From a virus: DNA of 64,000 nt. This document shows positions 28,038-35,550 of this stretch, one piece after another. Where the stretch lies: positions 1-64,000 of the IMG/VR virus record IMGVR_UViG_3300032893_000735; one strand, written 5' to 3'. The position numbers were made by a program, and so were the translations under genes. The notes under the pieces are model-generated. The model had not been told where the DNA came from. It worked only from the letters and a program-made list of their open reading frames with translations, and did not search any database. Numbering within the stretch: position 1 is the first letter of the stretch; the number at the start of each line of letters is the position of its first letter.

Positions 28038-28066
28038 AGTGTACCATTACTTTTTCGGTTTGTCAA
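28038..28066 (-). promoter_or_regulatory. sigma70-type promoter
   Basis: Minus strand: TTGACA (28066-28061), 17 bp, TACACT (28043-28038). It overlaps the 3' end of the 38-codon gene and drives the structured region and the KTSC operon. Confidence 0.75.
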
Positions 28067-28163
28067 GGGGTTTCATGAAAATTATACTATCAGTCTTGAC
28101 TACGATACCAGAATGTGATGGGCACGGCTTGAAGTCACCGGGAAACTTAACCAACTTGTCCAT
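28047..28163 (-). CDS. 38-residue protein starting inside a GTCC palindrome
   Basis: ATG 28163-28161 lies within the palindrome 28158-28172 and overlaps the upstream stop (TAATG); AAGGAG is 8 nt before it. Residues run MDKLVKFPGDFKPCPSH and end MKPLDKPKK. Unknown function. The palindrome here sets the first two codons (Met-Asp). Confidence 0.6.
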   Translation of the reverse strand: MDKLVKFPGDFKPCPSHSGIVVKTDSIIFMKPLDKPKK

Positions 28164-28291
28164 TATTTGGACTCCTTTGGGGTGATATTCTTGACCCGCC
28201 AGACCAAACCAGTTCGGTTGTTAACTGGGAACGGTGGGATAACAACTCCTTGAGTATAAATCCTCGGAACACCATCTGTCAAGAGCTTCAC
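28163..28291 (-). CDS. 42-residue protein, unknown
   Basis: GTG start at 28291 overlapping the previous stop (GTGA), with GAGGAAAAAG upstream. Sequence begins with KLLTDGVPRIYTQGVV and ends in a charged tail (VKNITPKESK). Reads like a small folded beta protein. Stop overlaps the next ATG. Confidence 0.55.
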   Translation of the reverse strand: MKLLTDGVPRIYTQGVVIPPFPVNNRTGLVWRVKNITPKESK

Positions 28292-28395
28292 TTCTTTTTC
28301 CTCGGCTTCTTGGCTTTCTTCGGCTTCGGCTTACCATAGTAGGTCGCGGTTGTGTTGGGCATTCCTGTTGTCACTGATGCGGGGCTGGTAGGCAT
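28288..28395 (-). CDS. 35-residue basic protein
   Basis: ATG 28395 with GAGG 9 nt upstream; ends in a run of Lys/Pro (GKPKPKKAKKPRKKK). Overlaps the preceding frame by 65 bp. Tiny basic proteins of this type occur in other phages, possibly nucleic-acid binding. One of the two overlapping frames may be spurious. Confidence 0.5.
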   Translation of the reverse strand: MPTSPASVTTGMPNTTATYYGKPKPKKAKKPRKKK

Positions 28396-28534
28396 GTATT
28401 TTATCCTCTTGGTTTTGGGCAAGGAACGGGAAAACATTCTTAATCGCCGCTAGTATTCCGTCACTATACCCGGTCCAGTAGTCCTCGCCTCCGTGTTGTG
28501 TTGGTTTACGGCTCGGCGGTTTCGTTTCGGGCAT
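28331..28534 (-). CDS. 67-residue protein with YWTGYSDG motif
   Basis: ATG 28534, AAAGGAA upstream, overlapping the end of the preceding gene by 29 bp. The block GEDYWTGYSDGILAAIKN resembles PDYYDGYEDGQTVLARNL of the upstream neighbour, so the two are probably diverged duplicates. Function unknown. Confidence 0.55.
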   Translation of the reverse strand: MPETKPPSRKPTQHGGEDYWTGYSDGILAAIKNVFPFLAQNQEDKIHAYQPRISDNRNAQHNRDLLW

Positions 28535-28700
28535 AAGATTCCTTTTCCAGACCTTCGATGAAAGTGAGGAGGTTTCGGGCGAGGACCGTCTGGCCGTCCT
28601 CGTACCCGTCGTAATAATCGGGGGAGGCGTCGGAAATATCATCGACGCAGAAATCGCGGGTGCTAAGTTCGGACATCCAGGTGGTTAGTTTAGAGAGCAT
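28506..28700 (-). CDS. 64-residue acidic protein with YYDGYEDG motif
   Basis: ATG 28700 overlaps the stop of the HNH gene (TAATG). Acidic, with a motif shared with the next gene. No family recognised. Confidence 0.6.
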   Translation of the reverse strand: MLSKLTTWMSELSTRDFCVDDISDASPDYYDGYEDGQTVLARNLLTFIEGLEKESYARNETAEP

Positions 28701-29230
28701 TATGCGGCCTCCTTGAGTTGGGCGTCCATCCAGTCTGCTATGCGTCGGTGTTGTTCGGCTGTGCCTTCGTTCTTAATCCTATTTGCTTTGTATGAAATAA
28801 CTGCAACATTGCCAGGAACATAACCTAGTTCTGGAAGTATTCTGTCAAGGCTCGGGGAACTGTCTCTGTCTTTCATGTCCCCGAACTCTAGCTTAATTCC
28901 CAAGATCGGACAAAATTCCGGAATCACAATGTCCTCTTGTGTTATCGTACATTTGACTCCTGACTTCTTGCAACGTTGTTTGGCCAGTTTCAGAAGACCT
29001 CTTTCGGGGTTTTCTTTCAGAGACTTTTTCATCTGCTCCATGATTCTTAAAGAATGTTCAGCATAATATTGATTCTGAACTTTTCTGACCTCTTCATGGT
29101 TGGCGGCGTATCGTTCTCGATCTCGTTGGCGAGTACATTCTAGGCACAACGCAGTCCTACCACTTAATTTCTTGCCAAACTCTTCTATGGGTTTTTCTAC
29201 CCCACACTTCTTGCAAATCTTAGTTTTCAT
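28700..29230 (-). CDS. HNH-type homing endonuclease with zinc ribbon
   Basis: 176 residues. The start CKKCGVEKPIEEF...CLEC is the same zinc ribbon as in the gene at 18161. The C-terminal half has a CPILGIKLE segment and the SLDRILPELGYVPGNVAVIS pattern of phage HNH-fold nucleases; the first His of the motif is not obvious. Placed between the intron-rich capsid gene and a small-gene operon, driven by the promoter at 29318-29346. Confidence 0.82.
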   Translation of the reverse strand: MKTKICKKCGVEKPIEEFGKKLSGRTALCLECTRQRDRERYAANHEEVRKVQNQYYAEHSLRIMEQMKKSLKENPERGLLKLAKQRCKKSGVKCTITQEDIVIPEFCPILGIKLEFGDMKDRDSSPSLDRILPELGYVPGNVAVISYKANRIKNEGTAEQHRRIADWMDAQLKEAA

Positions 29231-29317
29231 TTTGGCTCATCTCCACATGAGGTTTAGGTCTCCGGGGACCGTGGTGGAGCACGATCCCCTTCAACCGTTG
29301 ATTCGAATCTGACTACA

Positions 29318-29346
29318 AGACTATCACGATATTTTGTGTTTGTCAA
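29318..29346 (-). promoter_or_regulatory. sigma70-type promoter
   Basis: Minus strand: TTGACA (29346-29341), 17 bp, TAGTCT (29323-29318), placed 30 bp after the capsid gene stop and 90 bp before the HNH gene. Confidence 0.7.
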
Positions 29347-29376
29347 GAGTTATTTTCGAATATGTCAATGACGACC

Positions 29377-32300
29377 CTAGCTGCTGGAAGTCTCTGATTG
29401 CAAACGTCTTAGCGTCATAGTGCTGCCAGGACGTAGCGTATTTGTGTACCTGCTCAGACTCCCTTCGGTCAGAGAGTCTTGTTTGTTACAGTCCATTTTC
29501 TGGACAGGGTAGATCATTTCTGTCTACCTCTCATGCTTCTTATTCGCATGAGGACGGACTATCGCATACTCTTTCGAGTCCCTCTCGCTTAGTCTCTCAC
29601 GGCGCCTTTCGGCTTCCGCCTTGTTCCCATTCACAGGATTCAAGTCGATCAGAGAAGGTTTAGACAACGCCATCAGGAACAACGTTGTAGCTGACCCCTG
29701 TTGCTACATAAGGTTAGACGGTGGACGGGTCATGCTGCTTTAAATCCACCGATTTGACGAGCCGGGTCTGATACTGAACCCTGCTCGGGTGCTGACTGGA
29801 TAAAGAGCTTCGACGTTTGTTACTGTCCATTTTCTGGACGGGCAGATCGTTTCTTGTTCCGTCTGCCTCTCTATGTCGCCATAGAGTTCGGACCATCTCA
29901 TCACCCTCAAAAGAGGGGCGCGGTATATGGCCTCTGCACGTTCCTGATTTCTCAGGCTTCGCTCAGGATTGTCTACGAGAGAGTTTCCCTGAATTAGCCG
30001 CGTGTTCGACAGCAGTTACCCGCTGAAGCTACAAGCAATATAGTTCTTTGATCCGTCATTGGGGTTCTTCCCGCGTATGTTACTCATTCTAAACAACTTA
30101 GAACGGGATGAATCATTTCTGTTCATCTCACTTGGTTACTATTCCCAAGTGTCCAGACTATTGCATCGCCCACAAAATGGACGCCACTTCGCTTAGTCGT
30201 TCACGGTGCTTTTCAGCTTCCGCCTCGTTGGCATTTCAGCGTTCGAGTCAATCAGAAGTGGTTTTCCAACGCAGATTACGCTGCGTGGTCCCCAGAGTTA
30301 AGGAAAACAGAGAAGATCGCGTCATCTCCAAAGATATACGTATTGTACAGTTATGTTACTCATTCTAAATGACTTAGAACGGGCTAGTGTATTTCTACCT
30401 AGCTCTGCATGTCGCCATGCAGCTCGGAGCACATCATCATCCTTTTCAGGAGCGCCGTCTATGCTCTCTACACACTTCCTGCTTCCAGGTTTGGCTCGGT
30501 ATTGTCTCAGAGAGATGTCCACCGAATTAGCGGCGTTATTCAAGAAGGATTACTCCTTCAGGCTACTAGACTTTCAGGTCCATAGGTATTTCCGGAGATC
30601 GTCACTGTAGGCGCAGTGCTGGTTTGTTTGAACGTAACACCCGCGAACGAAATGGTATCTTCGTTCCCAGGGAGGTCCATCAGCATACTGGCCTTGCTCG
30701 GGTCGCGCTTGAGGATATCCGTGAGGCCGTTGAACGAGGTATCGTTCAGGACATCGCGGACCACGTTCGGATGGATGACTCCGCCGAACTTGTTGTCCAC
30801 CAGCGGACGAGCGTTAACGCTAACCAGCGACTGAGCAGCCGACCGGATGTTATTCGCGGTCAGATACGAGCCGTTAGCAAGCTGAGAGTTGACCAAGCTG
30901 TCAACCGCAACTGCCGAGTCAGCGGTAATCTGGACAAGGCTGTTGAGGGTGAGGGCTAGGCGGTAGTTGAGTTCGTTTGCGAGGTTCTGCAAAAGACCCG
31001 GATCATCGATTGCGACATCGAGTGCCAGATCTGAACTGTTGATAAAATCGGCGTATTGGCCGCGTAGATGTTTTGGTTATCGATGTCACCATCGTAACTC
31101 TCTCATAGTCTCCTACGAGTTCGGGCTCTATCATCTTGTCCATTATTCAGACAAGTTCGGCATATTAGTCTCTATGGGTTCTGGTTTCCCAGTCTTCCCT
31201 CGGTATTGCCTCTTGGAGGTGTTCACCGATATAGCCGAATTTTACTACCACCGACGTTGCCGACATGGTAGCAACTATTTTGTTACTAGATTCAGAAATA
31301 GGAGAACCGCATTTGAGTTTAGGAGTCTAGCATCACTGCTAGATCGCGCCCGACATCACTGTCGGGATCGGACTCTATCATGCCCTCTTCTTCAAGAGGT
31401 CTCGGTGTATTAGCCTCTGAGGAGATTCCTCGAAAATTTAATTTCGCCATCTTCTCGAAGTAGTCAAGTTTCTGCTGCTTAGTCATGCTGTGGTTATTTC
31501 TAATCCACTCCAGCAGGAGAATAGCACGTTCTCTTTTAACTATAAGATACGGCAAGATCGCTAGGAGTTTGATTTCTCTCTGTTTTCGACCCGCTAATCC
31601 TCTAGCTTCAGACATCCTCCATGTCCCTTCGTCTCGGTTATCTTCCTTACGTTTTGACGTAGAGAAGGTTCCTCCGAAGCGGGACATTATCCAAGGAAAC
31701 ACAGTGTTGTCTGTGTTAGAGATACGAACATTTGAAGTATAAGCGCCGTTGCCCTTCTTCTTGCGCTTATCTATAGAGAAACTTCCTTCCGCGTCGATCA
31801 TACCGGCTAAATAAGCCCAATCTAATTTTGTAGGCTCAACCGGAATTATAGATTCTCTGACTACTTTTTTAGAAACAGGAACAAATGCGCCATTCGCTGT
31901 CTGCAAAGACCACATCAAATCATTTCGCCCTTCTGGATTCCTTTCGGAAAACATGGACAAGAATTGGTGCGATATATTTGCCTGCTTCTGTTTAAGAACG
32001 ATGTAAGGGAGTAGATTTCGAACAATGTCTCGACTGGACGTATACCAAGCATATTTTTGCTTTCGATTACCTTCTGTGGGTAATTTTCTCCACATGCCCC
32101 CAAACACCTGTACTAACCACTTCATAAGTGGCCTGTGGGAGTTGTAGACGTAAAGGGTGAATTGGTGCCCAGTTCCCTCTACTGATCGTATGCAAAAACT
32201 GCCGTCTCCGTCAATGAGACCCGCCAAATATGCCCATCTCTTTGGGCTGATTTTATCTTTATCCCTCAAGGAATTTTCCTCCGTCTTGTCTAGTCCTGCC

Positions 32301-33003
32301 GCCAGATATTAACGGATTTGACCGAGTTTAAGGACCGCAAGTGGTTTGTTTCCAATAACATGCGGCACGGTCCCTTCCGCGGCCTGATTCAAATTGGCCG
32401 CCAGAAGTGCGTAGGTATAGACAGTTTGTTTTTGGTTGACCGCATCTCTGCGGACTCGCTCTCATGGTTTCCCAAGAGTTCAGGCTGTGTCTTCAGTCCA
32501 TTCTGGACTGCCCGGCATGTCAGTCGTTCGGGAGCCTATTTCTAGGTTTCCTCGGCGTTGCCCTGTTCATTTATCATACTATCACGCCTGATAGTACGCG
32601 TCAACAGGGTTTTCGTCGATATAGTCGGGTTTGAATTCAGCGCTTTACCACTGAATCTGGTTGCCCTGCCGAAGCGGGAGCGGACGTTGCTTTGTCATGC
32701 TCAAGAACGGCGTCTGGGCTTTGAGGTTAGGGACTGCTTCGCGTTCATCAATGTGTTTTGGGTACTAGCATCTCTGCTAGTTCGCTCTGCATATTCCTAT
32801 GCAGTTCAGGCCGTGTCTTCAGTCCATTTTTCGGACTGTCTGGCGTCTCGGTCGTTACGGAGCCTATTTCTAGGTTTCCTCGAAGTTGCCCGGTCTGGGC
32901 CTCCTTCGATATAGCCAGATTTGAATTCACCAAGATTTTAGTGAATAGCTACCAAGTTCGGAAGCGCCCCGGATGTAACAATTGATGCAGGAGAGTAACT
33001 CAT
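29377..33003 (-). CDS. major capsid protein, split into 8 exons by 7 group I introns
   Basis: No single frame covers the gene. Joining 33003-32940, 32748-32650, 32421-32311, 31060-30582, 30347-30301, 30073-30034, 29813-29744 and 29477-29377 gives 1011 nt, 336 residues plus stop. Exon ends were set by the U.G pair of the P1 helix and introns ending in G. Every junction restores codon phase and the capsid pattern of the P22/N4-gp56 type: LPNLVAIH+Y+EREAVPNLKAQTPFL, GNQIQ+F+YTYALLAANLNQAAEGTV, LDVAIDD...NELNYRLALTLN, GVIHP...NGLTDILKR, then TYIFGDDAIF, GSVSDPARQIGG and a C-terminal TMTLRRLQSE. Starts with AAAGGT before ATG, 19 bp after the scaffold gene. Alternatives: intron 6 could begin 3 nt later. 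Without splicing only fragments such as exon 4 can be translated, so splicing should be essential for the virion. Confidence 0.88.
29478..29743 (-). other. group I intron 7 of the capsid gene (266 nt)
   Basis: Best P1: exon CGGUGGAU pairs over 8 bp with guide GUCCACCG, U.G at the splice site. Core GGAACAAGGCGGAAGCC and CCGUGAGAGACUAAGC with the AGAGACUA element. The terminal hairpin is the GTCC palindrome (29491-29505). Ends GUAACAAACAAG. The downstream exon completes a Tyr codon. Confidence 0.85.
29814..30033 (-). other. group I intron 6 of the capsid gene (220 nt)
   Basis: The most canonical core: AAUUCAGGGAAAC, GACAAUCCUGAGCGAAGCC and ACGUGCAGAGGCCAU. The 5' splice site is either after GCU (30034) or after UGU (30031); both keep the frame. 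The terminal hairpin before the 3' splice site is the GTCC palindrome (29825-29839). Ends GUAACAAACG. Confidence 0.8.
30074..30300 (-). other. group I intron 5 of the capsid gene (227 nt)
   Basis: P1: exon UUCCU with guide GGGGA, then an ACGCAG/CUGCGU stem. Core CCAACGAGGCGGAAGC and CCGUGAACGACUAAGC. A GTCC palindrome variant (30168-30182) sits in a side stem. Ends GUAACAUACG. Closely similar to intron 7. Confidence 0.8.
30348..30581 (-). other. group I intron 4 of the capsid gene (234 nt)
   Basis: Core: AAUUCGGUGGAC, GACAAUACCGAGCCAAACC and GUGUAGAGAGCAU, a clear P-Q-R-S set. P1 is the weakest of the set: exon CUAU with GUAG plus a GGAC/GUCU extension. Ends GUAACAUAACUG. The P9-like hairpin is GUUCUAAGUCAUUUAGAAU, in the place where introns 6 and 7 have the GTCC palindrome. 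This intron lacks a palindrome. Confidence 0.75.
31061..32310 (-). other. group I intron 3 of the capsid gene (1250 nt, carries a LAGLIDADG gene)
   Basis: P1: exon CCGUU with guide GGCGG. The nuclease gene occupies the region after P1; the catalytic core follows or overlaps its end: GGCAAUACCGAGGGAAG and AUAGAGACUAAUAUGCC, the latter with the classical AGAGACUA element. A GTCC palindrome (31138-31152) forms a peripheral hairpin with extended flanks (CUUGUC...GACAAG). Ends in G at 31061. Confidence 0.85.
31319..32269 (-). CDS. intron-encoded LAGLIDADG homing endonuclease
   Basis: 316 residues with two LAGLIDADG helices, YLAGLIDGDGSF near 14-25 and YLAGMIDAEGSF near 155-166, the two-domain monomer form that cuts asymmetric sites. 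Start TTG at 32269 with GGAGG 7-8 nt upstream. The C-terminal end overlaps the start of the intron's catalytic core. It would spread intron 3 into intron-less capsid genes; some such proteins also help splicing. Confidence 0.93.
   Translation of the reverse strand: MRDKDKISPKRWAYLAGLIDGDGSFCIRSVEGTGHQFTLYVYNSHRPLMKWLVQVFGGMWRKLPTEGNRKQKYAWYTSSRDIVRNLLPYIVLKQKQANISHQFLSMFSERNPEGRNDLMWSLQTANGAFVPVSKKVVRESIIPVEPTKLDWAYLAGMIDAEGSFSIDKRKKKGNGAYTSNVRISNTDNTVFPWIMSRFGGTFSTSKRKEDNRDEGTWRMSEARGLAGRKQREIKLLAILPYLIVKRERAILLLEWIRNNHSMTKQQKLDYFEKMAKLNFRGISSEANTPRPLEEEGMIESDPDSDVGRDLAVMLDS
32422..32649 (-). other. group I intron 2 of the capsid gene (228 nt)
   Basis: P1: exon AUUCAGU with guide GCUGAAU. 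The core repeats that of intron 1 (GGGCAACGCCGAGG, CCUAGAAAUAGG, GAACGACUGACA), so the two are close relatives. Contains a 13-bp GTCC palindrome (32496-32508) at the same place as in intron 1. An ACUAUCAGGCGUGAUAGU hairpin sits in another peripheral region. Confidence 0.85.
32749..32939 (-). other. group I intron 1 of the capsid gene (191 nt)
   Basis: P1 pairs exon end AUUCACU with guide GGUGAAU (U.G at the splice site). Core shows GGGCAACUUCGAGG, a CCUAGAAAUAGG hairpin with GAAA loop, and AACGACC. Ends in G (CACAUUG). A GTCC palindrome (32822-32836) forms a peripheral stem extended by flanking A/T pairs. No nuclease gene. Confidence 0.85.
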
Positions 33004-33021
33004 AGGTTACCTTTGTGTTGG

Positions 33022-34221
33022 TTAGTTAGAGCGCCGACTCTGGGCGCGATGGCGGAGCATTTCAGCCCACAACTTCTGGTGCTGCTCGTCCGACATGTTG
33101 TCCAGGTCCTCGACTGAGGGCGCGTTGGGAGTGTCGGGAGTCCTGACGGGTGTTACGTCATTCCTTCCGATTCCTGTAGCCGCTCTCGGGCGCACCACCT
33201 GACTCACAATCCGTGGATCGGGGCGCGGCGCAGGTGCCGGTTCGACATCTTGAACCTTTACCGGCGGAGGTGTTTTGGGTTGCCGTTTCACAGGAGCTTG
33301 CAGCATAAGTCCATCACTGTTAAGATCCTCGAAGGCTTCCTCAAGATTTTCGACGGTATAAACTCCCGCCGATACAAGCTGGTCGTAGATGCTGTACGCA
33401 TTCTCTAAACTTACTGTCTGACCTAGCTTAAACTTTGCAATCCACCGGATTAGCTGTCGGTGGTTTTGGGCACCTTGATTATCAGGGTAATAATCAGGGG
33501 TGTTAGCCAAAAATGTTTTGTTGACCATTTCCGCCGTCAGTTGGTTGCTGGCGTATTCTGCCTTCTGCGAACCCTGTTGGGCGAGTGATACTAGTTGCTC
33601 AATGGTCAATCCAGTCTTCTTCTGGAATAGCGTATCAAGAGCGAGAGCCGGGTCCGACTCCAACTGCGTCTTGATCTCAAAAACTTCGTCTGCCGTAAGC
33701 TGGCGGTTCTGTGGCGTCGGCACGTCCATTTTCTGGACAGCAGGTGCAGGAGTCTTCGCGAATTTCAACTTCGCGTTCTGCTCGCGGATCTTCTTAGTCG
33801 CGTTAGCCTGAGCCTTGAGCAAATTAGCGATCAATCCGTCCTTCGTCTTACCCCAAAATACCTGCGGACTTCCGCCAGTTGGACTGATGATCGTGCCCTT
33901 CCACTGGCCCTTTTCCTTTTCGGTAATCAACTGTGTGCCGTCTTCGAGTTCGGTTACAGTAGGCTCGTCAGGCTCAGGAGCGGGGGCAGGTTCCGGTTCC
34001 GGCTCGGGCTTATCTTCGAGGTTCGGATGATCTTCAACGACTTCTGGCTTCATGCCGGGATGCGCGTCTAGAGCCGGATCTACGAACTGCTCTTGGTTAT
34101 CCGGTTCGACCAAATCGGGGTCTCGGAGGTCTGCGTAATTCGCGCCCCAGTCTACGTTGTTTGCGAAAGGATCAACCGATCCATCAGGGTTAAGCAACCA
34201 CGGGTCTGTTACGTTTGACAT
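33022..34221 (-). CDS. scaffold-like capsid assembly protein
   Basis: 399 residues directly upstream of the capsid gene and downstream of the portal, the usual scaffold position. Acidic Pro/Glu repeats at about 70-92, a helical charged middle (145-300), a Pro-rich linker and a basic helical end (HQKLWAEMLRHRAQSRRSN), as in scaffold proteins that bind coat through a basic C-terminal helix. A GTCC palindrome (33724-33738) encodes VQKMD within a Pro/Ala linker. Confidence 0.75.
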   Translation of the reverse strand: MSNVTDPWLLNPDGSVDPFANNVDWGANYADLRDPDLVEPDNQEQFVDPALDAHPGMKPEVVEDHPNLEDKPEPEPEPAPAPEPDEPTVTELEDGTQLITEKEKGQWKGTIISPTGGSPQVFWGKTKDGLIANLLKAQANATKKIREQNAKLKFAKTPAPAVQKMDVPTPQNRQLTADEVFEIKTQLESDPALALDTLFQKKTGLTIEQLVSLAQQGSQKAEYASNQLTAEMVNKTFLANTPDYYPDNQGAQNHRQLIRWIAKFKLGQTVSLENAYSIYDQLVSAGVYTVENLEEAFEDLNSDGLMLQAPVKRQPKTPPPVKVQDVEPAPAPRPDPRIVSQVVRPRAATGIGRNDVTPVRTPDTPNAPSVEDLDNMSDEQHQKLWAEMLRHRAQSRRSN

Positions 34222-34274
34222 TAATCATTCTCCAAATCCTAATCCAGGATTTCGGGGTTTGTCCATTTTATGGA

Positions 34275-34613
34275 TTATTTATCGTATTTAGGGGTAGGTA
34301 TTCTGTTCACCGACCAACGCCACATGATCTCGTGCTGTCGGGCGTGAGCAAACATTTCGTGAACTAAGGGGATCGGAACTCCCGTATCTCCGTAGGGCCA
34401 TTCCGATTCGTCCGCAGAAGATGTTCGAAATATATCGTCTATCTCTCCGCCTGCCGAAGAACAACCCAGACAAACATAGTGATACGTGTCTCTGTCCCAA
34501 TCTTTATTCAAGCCGAATGTTAGGGGGACTTCTGAATCCTCCGAGTTACTTTCTACATACGGCGGTTCCCAAGAACTAGGTTTTGAAAGAAGGACTTCGA
34601 AGTGACTCTGCAT
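34275..34613 (-). CDS. acidic protein, unknown
   Basis: 112 residues, acidic, with CLGCSS and a C-terminal HARQHEIMWRW stretch. Ends against a GTCC palindrome (34261-34275); the last base of its stop-codon region is shared with it. Virion-operon member without a recognised fold. Confidence 0.6.
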   Translation of the reverse strand: MQSHFEVLLSKPSSWEPPYVESNSEDSEVPLTFGLNKDWDRDTYHYVCLGCSSAGGEIDDIFRTSSADESEWPYGDTGVPIPLVHEMFAHARQHEIMWRWSVNRIPTPKYDK

Positions 34614-34614
34614 G

Positions 34615-34956
34615 TTATGCCCCCTGCGCTTTCAAAACGTCTATAGAATCAATATACCCAGCCATGTACTTCCGAAGTTCCTCCGTCGGGTGGACTGCGA
34701 AGTCCATAGCAGAATTGATATCCGACAAGAAGAATTCCTCAAACTGGGTCATAGCGTATAACGCCGCTTGCGAGGCAATTACGCTCGGGTCGCCCGGTTG
34801 GATATGGCGAACCTGCTTGTCCAAATCTTCGACATACGAGTGAATCGTGGCTTTGATAACTTCCCACGCCTCGGTTGGTACATTTCGTAGGATTCGGCCC
34901 TTCTCGTAGACATCTACTTGCCGGTCGATCTCCTCTTGGTACACAGGATTGTCCAC
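34615..34956 (-). CDS. helical protein, unknown
   Basis: 113 residues, mostly amphipathic helices with many acidic residues. Lies between portal and scaffold genes, overlaps the upstream stop and is followed after one base by the next gene. Probably a minor head protein or assembly factor. Confidence 0.6.
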   Translation of the reverse strand: MDNPVYQEEIDRQVDVYEKGRILRNVPTEAWEVIKATIHSYVEDLDKQVRHIQPGDPSVIASQAALYAMTQFEEFFLSDINSAMDFAVHPTEELRKYMAGYIDSIDVLKAQGA

Positions 34957-35159
34957 TACAACCCTCCGAAGATGCTAGTCAGGTCTACGTGCTTCTTTTC
35001 GGGTGGCGGGGTAGTTGAGTGAATCCGACCCTCCCGGCCTGTCCTGAGTTTGTGGGCCTGATTGATTAGCTGCTGGAGTTGCTGCGGGGTAAGATTGTCG
35101 TATTCGGAACCGGGGATGGCTTGTTGGTTGCCTACTGTAAAGTTTGGTTGCTGCTGCAT
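34956..35159 (-). CDS. small protein ending in DLTSIFGGL
   Basis: 67 residues, Gln/Pro-rich, C-terminal motif DLTSIFGG resembling the two DLSDIFG copies at the N-terminus of the 1378-residue virion protein. The shared short motif may be a docking peptide for the same partner, for example coat or portal. Confidence 0.6.
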   Translation of the reverse strand: MQQQPNFTVGNQQAIPGSEYDNLTPQQLQQLINQAHKLRTGREGRIHSTTPPPEKKHVDLTSIFGGL

Positions 35160-35211
35160 ATTCTCCTCTGCTGTAATCCACAGCGACGAAGTTTGTCCAT
35201 TATTTGGATGG

Positions 35212-35406
35212 TTATTTTGCCTCTACAGGAATCACAATGTTGCTCTCATTCGGTGGCGGGATCAAGCACCACTTCCCGCGAACAAGTCCGTCTTCTGTCA
35301 TTTCCCCAGTCGGAGGAATGTACCCGAACAACCTCCCGTCATCTGTAAGAACAACTAAAGTAGTCGTGTTCTCTCTTATCCAAGTAGAAACTTGTACTAT
35401 TTTCAT
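35212..35406 (-). CDS. small beta-rich protein, unknown
   Basis: 64 residues, alternating hydrophobic strands (TTTLVVLTDDGRLFGYI). First gene after the promoter at 35514-35542; a GTCC palindrome is on each side (35195 and 35418). Confidence 0.62.
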   Translation of the reverse strand: MKIVQVSTWIRENTTTLVVLTDDGRLFGYIPPTGEMTEDGLVRGKWCLIPPPNESNIVIPVEAK

Positions 35407-35513
35407 TATGCACCCTTGTCCATTATCTGGATGGTGAAGTTAAGCTAGGCGGGAGGTCTTCGGGAAGGCGATAGGGCACTCTCCCTCTGACCGTTAGAAT
35501 CGATTCTTAAAAC

Positions 35514-35542
35514 ATTGTATCACACGTTTTGTAATTTGTCAA
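35514..35542 (-). promoter_or_regulatory. strong sigma70-type promoter after the portal gene
   Basis: Minus strand: TTGACA (35542-35537), 17 bp, TACAAT (35519-35514), with TGTGA before the -10. About 100 nt of leader precede the 64-residue gene, including a GTCC palindrome at 35418. It should boost the head-gene operon. Confidence 0.82.
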
Positions 35543-35550
35543 GCATTATT

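Noticed and set aside
30558-30992. Stand-alone 144-residue gene
   Set aside because: It is the middle of capsid exon 4 (30582-31060); the frame continues upstream to 31060 and runs into intron 4 downstream.
29377-33003. Group II introns or frameshifted pseudogene as explanation of the broken capsid gene
   Set aside because: No GUGYG start, domain V or AY end, and each gap has group I core elements; frame is restored exactly at all seven junctions, which decay would not do.
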